From Streptomyces thermodiastaticus (GTDB lineage: Bacteria; Actinomycetota; Actinomycetes; Streptomycetales; Streptomycetaceae), in the NCBI RefSeq assembly GCF_014656135.1, contig NZ_BNBV01000011.1:62001-126000 (forward strand): a stretch of DNA of 64,000 nt. The letters are read 5' to 3'. Below the pieces are notes generated by a model. It searched no databases and had not been told where the DNA came from. It saw nothing but the letters and a program-made list of their open reading frames with translations. This document shows, piece after piece, positions 60,831 to 64,000 of this stretch; the stretch's first letter is position 1, and every line of letters begins with the position of its first letter. Position numbers and translations under genes: made by a program.

Positions 60831-61505
60831 GTGGACGACGTTCTGCGGCGCAATCCGCTCTTCGCGGCGCTCGACGACGAGCAGGCCGCGGAACTCCGCG
60901 CCTCCATGACGGAGGTGACCCTGGCCCGTGGCGACTCGCTGTTCCACGAGGGTGACCCGGGCGACCGTCTGTACGTGGTCACCGAGGGCAAGGTCAAGCT
61001 GCACCGCACCTCCCCCGACGGCCGCGAGAACATGCTGGCCGTCGTGGGCCCCGGCGAGCTGATCGGTGAGCTGTCCCTGTTCGACCCCGGCCCCCGCACC
61101 GCCACGGCGACCGCGCTGACCGAGGTCAAGATGCTCGCCCTCGGCCATGGCGACCTCCAGCCCTGGCTGAACGCGCGGCCCGAGGTGGCCGGCGCCCTGC
61201 TGCGCGCCGTCGCCCGGCGCCTGCGCAAGACCAACGACCAGATGTCCGACTTGGTCTTCTCGGACGTGCCGGGCCGTGTGGCCCGCGCCCTGCTGGACCT
61301 GTCCCGCCGCTTCGGCGTGCAGTCCGAGGAGGGCATCCACGTCGTGCACGACCTGACGCAGGAGGAGCTGGCCCAGCTGGTCGGCGCGTCCCGCGAGACC
61401 GTGAACAAGGCCCTGGCGGACTTCGCCCAGCGCGGCTGGCTGCGTCTGGAGGCCCGCGCGGTCATCCTCCTGGACGTGGAGCGGCTGGCCAAGCGGTCGC
61501 GCTGA
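60831..61505 (+). CDS. crp: Crp/Fnr family global regulator
   Basis: Cyclic AMP receptor protein; in S. coelicolor it controls germination, development and antibiotic genes. The 224-residue protein has the length of S. coelicolor Crp. The nucleotide-binding domain includes LYVVTEGKVKLHRTSPDGRE, GELIGELSLFDPGPRTATAT, and the C-terminal helix-turn-helix is LTQEELAQLVGASRETVNKA. GTG 60831 has AAGGAGAG six bases upstream and gives VDDVLRRNPLF. A CRP-like palindrome is upstream, and a hairpin ends the gene. Confidence 0.95.
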   Translation: MDDVLRRNPLFAALDDEQAAELRASMTEVTLARGDSLFHEGDPGDRLYVVTEGKVKLHRTSPDGRENMLAVVGPGELIGELSLFDPGPRTATATALTEVKMLALGHGDLQPWLNARPEVAGALLRAVARRLRKTNDQMSDLVFSDVPGRVARALLDLSRRFGVQSEEGIHVVHDLTQEELAQLVGASRETVNKALADFAQRGWLRLEARAVILLDVERLAKRSR

Positions 61506-61640
61506 CGCACCGCATCCGATTCGCAGCCGCGTCCGCTTCCGCATCCGATTCGCGGCACCGCATCCGCATCCGCATCCGCATCTGATTAGCGGCACCGCGT
61601 CCGCATCCGCATCTGATCCGGACGCATCGCGTCTGCATCC
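61506..61640. repeat. Hexamer-rich imperfect repeat after crp
   Basis: Many imperfect copies of CGCATC(C/T) run from the crp stop to about 61640, with CGCATCCGATTCG twice and CATCTGAT twice. No start or ribosome site is present. It is non-coding DNA in the crp 3' region. Confidence 0.7.
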
Positions 61641-61650
61641 CTTCCGATCC

Positions 61651-61673
61651 GCGGCGCCCTGCAGCGGCGCCGC
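61651..61673 (+). terminator. Hairpin after crp
   Basis: GCGGCGCC (61651-61658) and GGCGCCGC (61666-61673) form an 8-bp perfect stem with a 7-base loop, 146 bases after the crp stop. It could end crp transcription after the hexamer region. Confidence 0.5.
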
Positions 61674-61776
61674 GCGACCGGTGGTGCCGTGAAACCGGCG
61701 CCGCGTCGTCGCCGGCACCCTCGGCGTGCCCCGCGCACGCTCCCGGCCGCGGCGCCCGCACGCCGCTACCGCGCCC

Positions 61777-61821
61777 GGCTCACGGCTCACGGCTCACGGC
61801 TCACGGCTCACGGCTCACGGC
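61777..61821. repeat. Heptamer tandem repeat across the metallo-hydrolase stop codon
   Basis: GGCTCAC is repeated six times (61777, 61784, 61791, 61798, 61805, 61812), then GGCTGAA. The stop codon of the minus-strand hydrolase (61817-61815) lies in the last copy. The 7-base period shifts frame each unit; on minus each unit carries TGA. Confidence 0.9.
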
Positions 61822-62651
61822 TGAACGATCCCGTGTTCCGCCAGATAGTCCAGCTGGGCCCGCACCGACAGCTCGGCCGCCGGCCACAGGGACCGGTCGA
61901 CGTCCGCGTAGACGTGGGCGACCACCTCGGCCGGGGTGCGGTAGCCCATCTCCACGGCCGTCTCGACCTGGGCGAGCCGGTGGGCCCGGTGGGCGAGGTA
62001 GTACTCGACGGCGCCCTGGGCGTCCTGAAGGACGGGCCCGTGGCCCGGAAGAATGGTGCGCACTCCGTCGTCGACCGTGAGCGACCGCAGCCGCCGCAGC
62101 GAGTCCAGGTAGTCGCCGAGTCGTCCGTCCGGGTGCGCCACGACCGTCGTGCCCCGGCCCAGGACGGTGTCGCCGGTCAGCACCGCCCGGTCGGCGGGCA
62201 GGTGGAAGCTCAGCGAGTCCGCGGTGTGGCCCGGTGTGGGCACCACGCGCAGTTCCAGGCCGCCGACCGTGATCACGTCACCGGCGCCCAGACCTTCGTC
62301 GCCCAGCCGCAGCGCCGGGTCGAGGGCGCGCACCCGGGTCCCGGTCAGCTCGGCGAAGCGAGCGGCTCCTTCCGCGTGGTCGGCGTGGCCGTGCGTCAGC
62401 AGGGTCAGCGCGATCCGCTTGCCGGCCTTCTCCGCCGTGTCGACGACGGTGTGCAGGTGCCCTTCGTCCAGCGGGCCCGGATCGATCACGACCGCCAGGT
62501 CGGAGTCGGGCTCGGAGACGATCCAGGTGTTGGTGCCGTCCAGCGTCATGGCGGACGGGTTGGGCGCGAGGACGTTGACGGCCCGCGCGGTGGCGGGGCC
62601 GGAGACGACGCCGCCCCGGGGCTGACCGGGGAGCGATGCTGCGTCCGTCAT
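61815..62651 (-). CDS. MBL-fold metallo-hydrolase (LACTB2-like)
   Basis: A 278-residue metallo-beta-lactamase-fold protein with the metal motif THGHADHAEGA, PTPGHTADSLSF, LTGDTVLGRG and LPGHGPV, all intact. A C-terminal helical part (YYLAHRAHRLAQVETAVEMG) resembles LACTB2, an endoribonuclease, and related glyoxalase-type enzymes. The substrate is unknown. ATG 62651 gives MTDAASLPGQPRGGVVSGPA. The stop is inside a heptamer repeat. A NUDIX gene lies 45 bases upstream on the same strand, so the pair is probably one transcript. Confidence 0.9.
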   Translation of the reverse strand: MTDAASLPGQPRGGVVSGPATARAVNVLAPNPSAMTLDGTNTWIVSEPDSDLAVVIDPGPLDEGHLHTVVDTAEKAGKRIALTLLTHGHADHAEGAARFAELTGTRVRALDPALRLGDEGLGAGDVITVGGLELRVVPTPGHTADSLSFHLPADRAVLTGDTVLGRGTTVVAHPDGRLGDYLDSLRRLRSLTVDDGVRTILPGHGPVLQDAQGAVEYYLAHRAHRLAQVETAVEMGYRTPAEVVAHVYADVDRSLWPAAELSVRAQLDYLAEHGIVQP

Positions 62652-62696
62652 GCGGGGACCTTCCTGGACGTCGTGCGGACGGGGCCGGCGGGATGC

Positions 62697-63581
62697 TCAC
62701 CCGGAGGCCGGGGGGCGTCCCGTGCGCTCGTGGGTGATGCGCCGGGTGAACTCGTCGTGGCCCGGCCAGGACAGGACGACCTCGCCGTCCACCAGGCGGG
62801 CGCGGGCGAGTACGGGGGTCAGATCGCGCTCCGGCGCCGCCGCGAGCGCCTCGGCGGCGGTGCGGCAGGCGGTGAGCGAACGCAGGGTGGCGATGGTGGG
62901 CGGCATCATCAGCAGCTCGCCCGCGTCGTACCCGGCGGCCGCCTCGGCGGGGCGGATCCACACCGTGCGGTCGGCCTCGCCGGAGGCGTTGCGGGCGCGC
63001 TGCCCCTCGGGCAGGGCGGCCACGAAGAACCAGGTGTCGTAGCGGCGGGCCTCGAACTCGGGGGTGATCCACCGCGCCCACGCGGCCAGCAGGTCCGAGC
63101 GCAGCACCAGGCCGCGCCGGTCGAGGAACGCGGAGAAGGACAGCTCACGCGCGACCAGGGCGGCGCGGTCGGCCTCCCAGTCCGGGCCCGTGGTGTCGCC
63201 GACGACCGCGTCGTCGCCGGGCCCGGCGAGCAGGACACCGGTCTCCTCGAACGTCTCCCGCACGGCCGCGCACACGATCGCCTGGGCGGACGCCTCGTCC
63301 ACTTCGAGCCGGCCGGCCCACCAGGCGCGCGAGGGCCCCGCCCAGCGGACCCGGCGGTCGTCGTCGCGCGGGTCCACACCGCCGCCCGGATACGCGTACG
63401 CGCCTCCGGCGAAGGCCATGGAGGCGCGTCTGCGCAGCATGTGGACGACGGGACCGGCGTCGGTGTCCCGCAGCAGCATGACGGTGGCCGCGCGCCGGGG
63501 CGTGACCGGCGTGAGCCGGCCGTCCGCGAGCGCGCGGATGCGGTCCGGCCAGTCCGGAGGGAACCACTGACCATTCGCCAT
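62697..63581 (-). CDS. NUDIX hydrolase (NUDT19-like)
   Basis: A 294-residue protein. The N-terminal part has AATVMLLRDTDAGPVVHMLR and YAYPGGGVDPRDDDRR. The NUDIX helix is AVRETFEETGVLLAG, with an insert of about 40 residues between the glycine-rich part and the helix, as in the eukaryotic-type NUDT19 subgroup. Likely substrates are CoA derivatives or nucleoside diphosphate derivatives; not readable. It precedes the metallo-hydrolase, 45 bases apart, the conserved NUDIX-MBL pair. Confidence 0.87.
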   Translation of the reverse strand: MANGQWFPPDWPDRIRALADGRLTPVTPRRAATVMLLRDTDAGPVVHMLRRRASMAFAGGAYAYPGGGVDPRDDDRRVRWAGPSRAWWAGRLEVDEASAQAIVCAAVRETFEETGVLLAGPGDDAVVGDTTGPDWEADRAALVARELSFSAFLDRRGLVLRSDLLAAWARWITPEFEARRYDTWFFVAALPEGQRARNASGEADRTVWIRPAEAAAGYDAGELLMMPPTIATLRSLTACRTAAEALAAAPERDLTPVLARARLVDGEVVLSWPGHDEFTRRITHERTGRPPASG

Positions 63582-63672
63582 GGCCGGAGGCTATCGGTTG
63601 ACGCGCGAATGTTCGAGAGGTCCCCTCAGGTGCGGGCGCCGGACCGGTGACCCGCACGAAGCGGAGCGGACC

Positions 63673-64000
63673 CTACTGCGCCAGCTCCACCTGGATCTCC
63701 ACCTCCACCGGCGCGTCCAGCGGCAGCACCGCCACGCCGACCGCGCTGCGGGCGTGCACGCCCTTGTCGCCCAGCACCTCGCTCAGCAGCTCGCTCGCGC
63801 CGTTGACGACGCCCGGCTGGCCGGTGAAGTCCGCGGCCGAGGCCACATAACCGACGACCTTCACCACCCGCGCGATGCGGTCCAGGTCGCCGGCGACGGA
63901 CTTGACGGCGGCGAGCGCGTTGAGGGCGCAGGTACGGGCCAGGTCCTTGGCCTCCTCCGGAGTGACCTCGAGGCCCACCTTGCCGGTGACCGGCAGCTTG
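63673..64000 (-). CDS. RidA family protein, 5' end cut by window edge
   Basis: The last about 108 residues of a RidA/YjgF-type protein, which hydrolyses reactive enamine/imine intermediates from amino-acid metabolism. Visible are KLPVTGKVGLEVTPEEAKDL, CALNALAAVKSVAGDLDRI and VVKVVGYVASAADFTGQPGV, ending VEVEIQVELAQ. The frame continues beyond base 64000, so the GTG at 63978 is internal and not the start. The substrate-binding arginine expected near the end is not present (VHARSAVGVA has Arg earlier), so it belongs to a divergent subgroup. Confidence 0.85.
   Translation of the reverse strand, partial: KLPVTGKVGLEVTPEEAKDLARTCALNALAAVKSVAGDLDRIARVVKVVGYVASAADFTGQPGVVNGASELLSEVLGDKGVHARSAVGVAVLPLDAPVEVEIQVELAQ

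Noticed and set aside
62908..63657. Alternative frames over the NUDIX gene
   Set aside because: Only the frame with the NUDIX helix and matching N-terminal motifs has sense; the others are Arg/Pro-rich shadows.

Overview
The window is chromosomal core DNA of a Streptomyces species. Evidence: very high G+C with strong GC3 bias in every real gene, frequent GTG/TTG starts, and unmistakable Streptomyces genes, namely bldG with its anti-sigma partner, tipA with its own promoter, a whiJ/DUF397-type regulatory trio, a crp of exactly 224 codons, a tmk fused to a membrane domain, and a topA with a lysine/alanine tail. No rRNA, CRISPR array, phage or insertion sequence was found; one tRNA gene is present.

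Layout. 1-5.2 kb: purine salvage, tRNA modification, a zincin, a PBP4-type carboxypeptidase (all minus) and inorganic pyrophosphatase (plus). 5.3-8.4 kb: a ThrE-type exporter facing a DedA protein. 8.5-10.9 kb: tipA and an aldehyde dehydrogenase. 10.9-13.1 kb: a WhiJ-like helix-turn-helix protein, an RsbW-like ATPase and a DUF397 protein, the last two sharing an upstream element. 13.4-19.2 kb: two lipoproteins, a DUF2786 protein, a Clp-N-domain protein with paired operators, a family A DNA polymerase and two small genes. 19.36-19.43 kb: tRNA-Thr(CGU). 19.5-28.9 kb: proteinase lipoprotein, holB, fused tmk and topA, all minus. 29.7-34.6 kb: methyltransferase, lipoprotein and proton-pumping pyrophosphatase. 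34.6-35.5 kb: gene-free DNA with palindromes and a 37-bp minisatellite. 35.5-36.4 kb: bldG and its anti-sigma partner, divergent from an MrfA-like helicase.

39.1-44.4 kb is a compact actinobacterial tad (tight adherence/Flp pilus) operon: ssd, tadA, tadB, tadC, a DUF4244 pilin candidate, a TadE pseudopilin and a TadE-like secreted protein. Four of the six junctions are 4-base stop/start overlaps. 45-49.6 kb: a HAD phosphatase, a degenerate Fic-fold protein, a CooC-like ATPase and a polysaccharide deacetylase lipoprotein. 49.9-56.7 kb: a carbonic anhydrase that looks like the detached C-terminus of a SulP transporter fusion, acs, nhaA, a holin-like membrane protein and an epoxide-hydrolase-like enzyme. 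57-60.6 kb: MarP-like protease, CoA pyrophosphatase and endonuclease III, followed by crp on plus. 61.8 kb to the end: a metallo-beta-lactamase-fold protein, a NUDIX protein and a truncated RidA.

I see no single new multi-gene island. The most unusual items are small: the twin palindromes over a leaderless promoter at 15.9 kb, the 17-bp element shared by two whiJ-type genes, the SulP-less carbonic anhydrase, the Fic-fold protein lacking its catalytic histidine, the Flp-type cleavage motif in the DUF4244 protein, and several non-coding minisatellites. Family assignments come from reading motifs and from memory of families; no database search was run.
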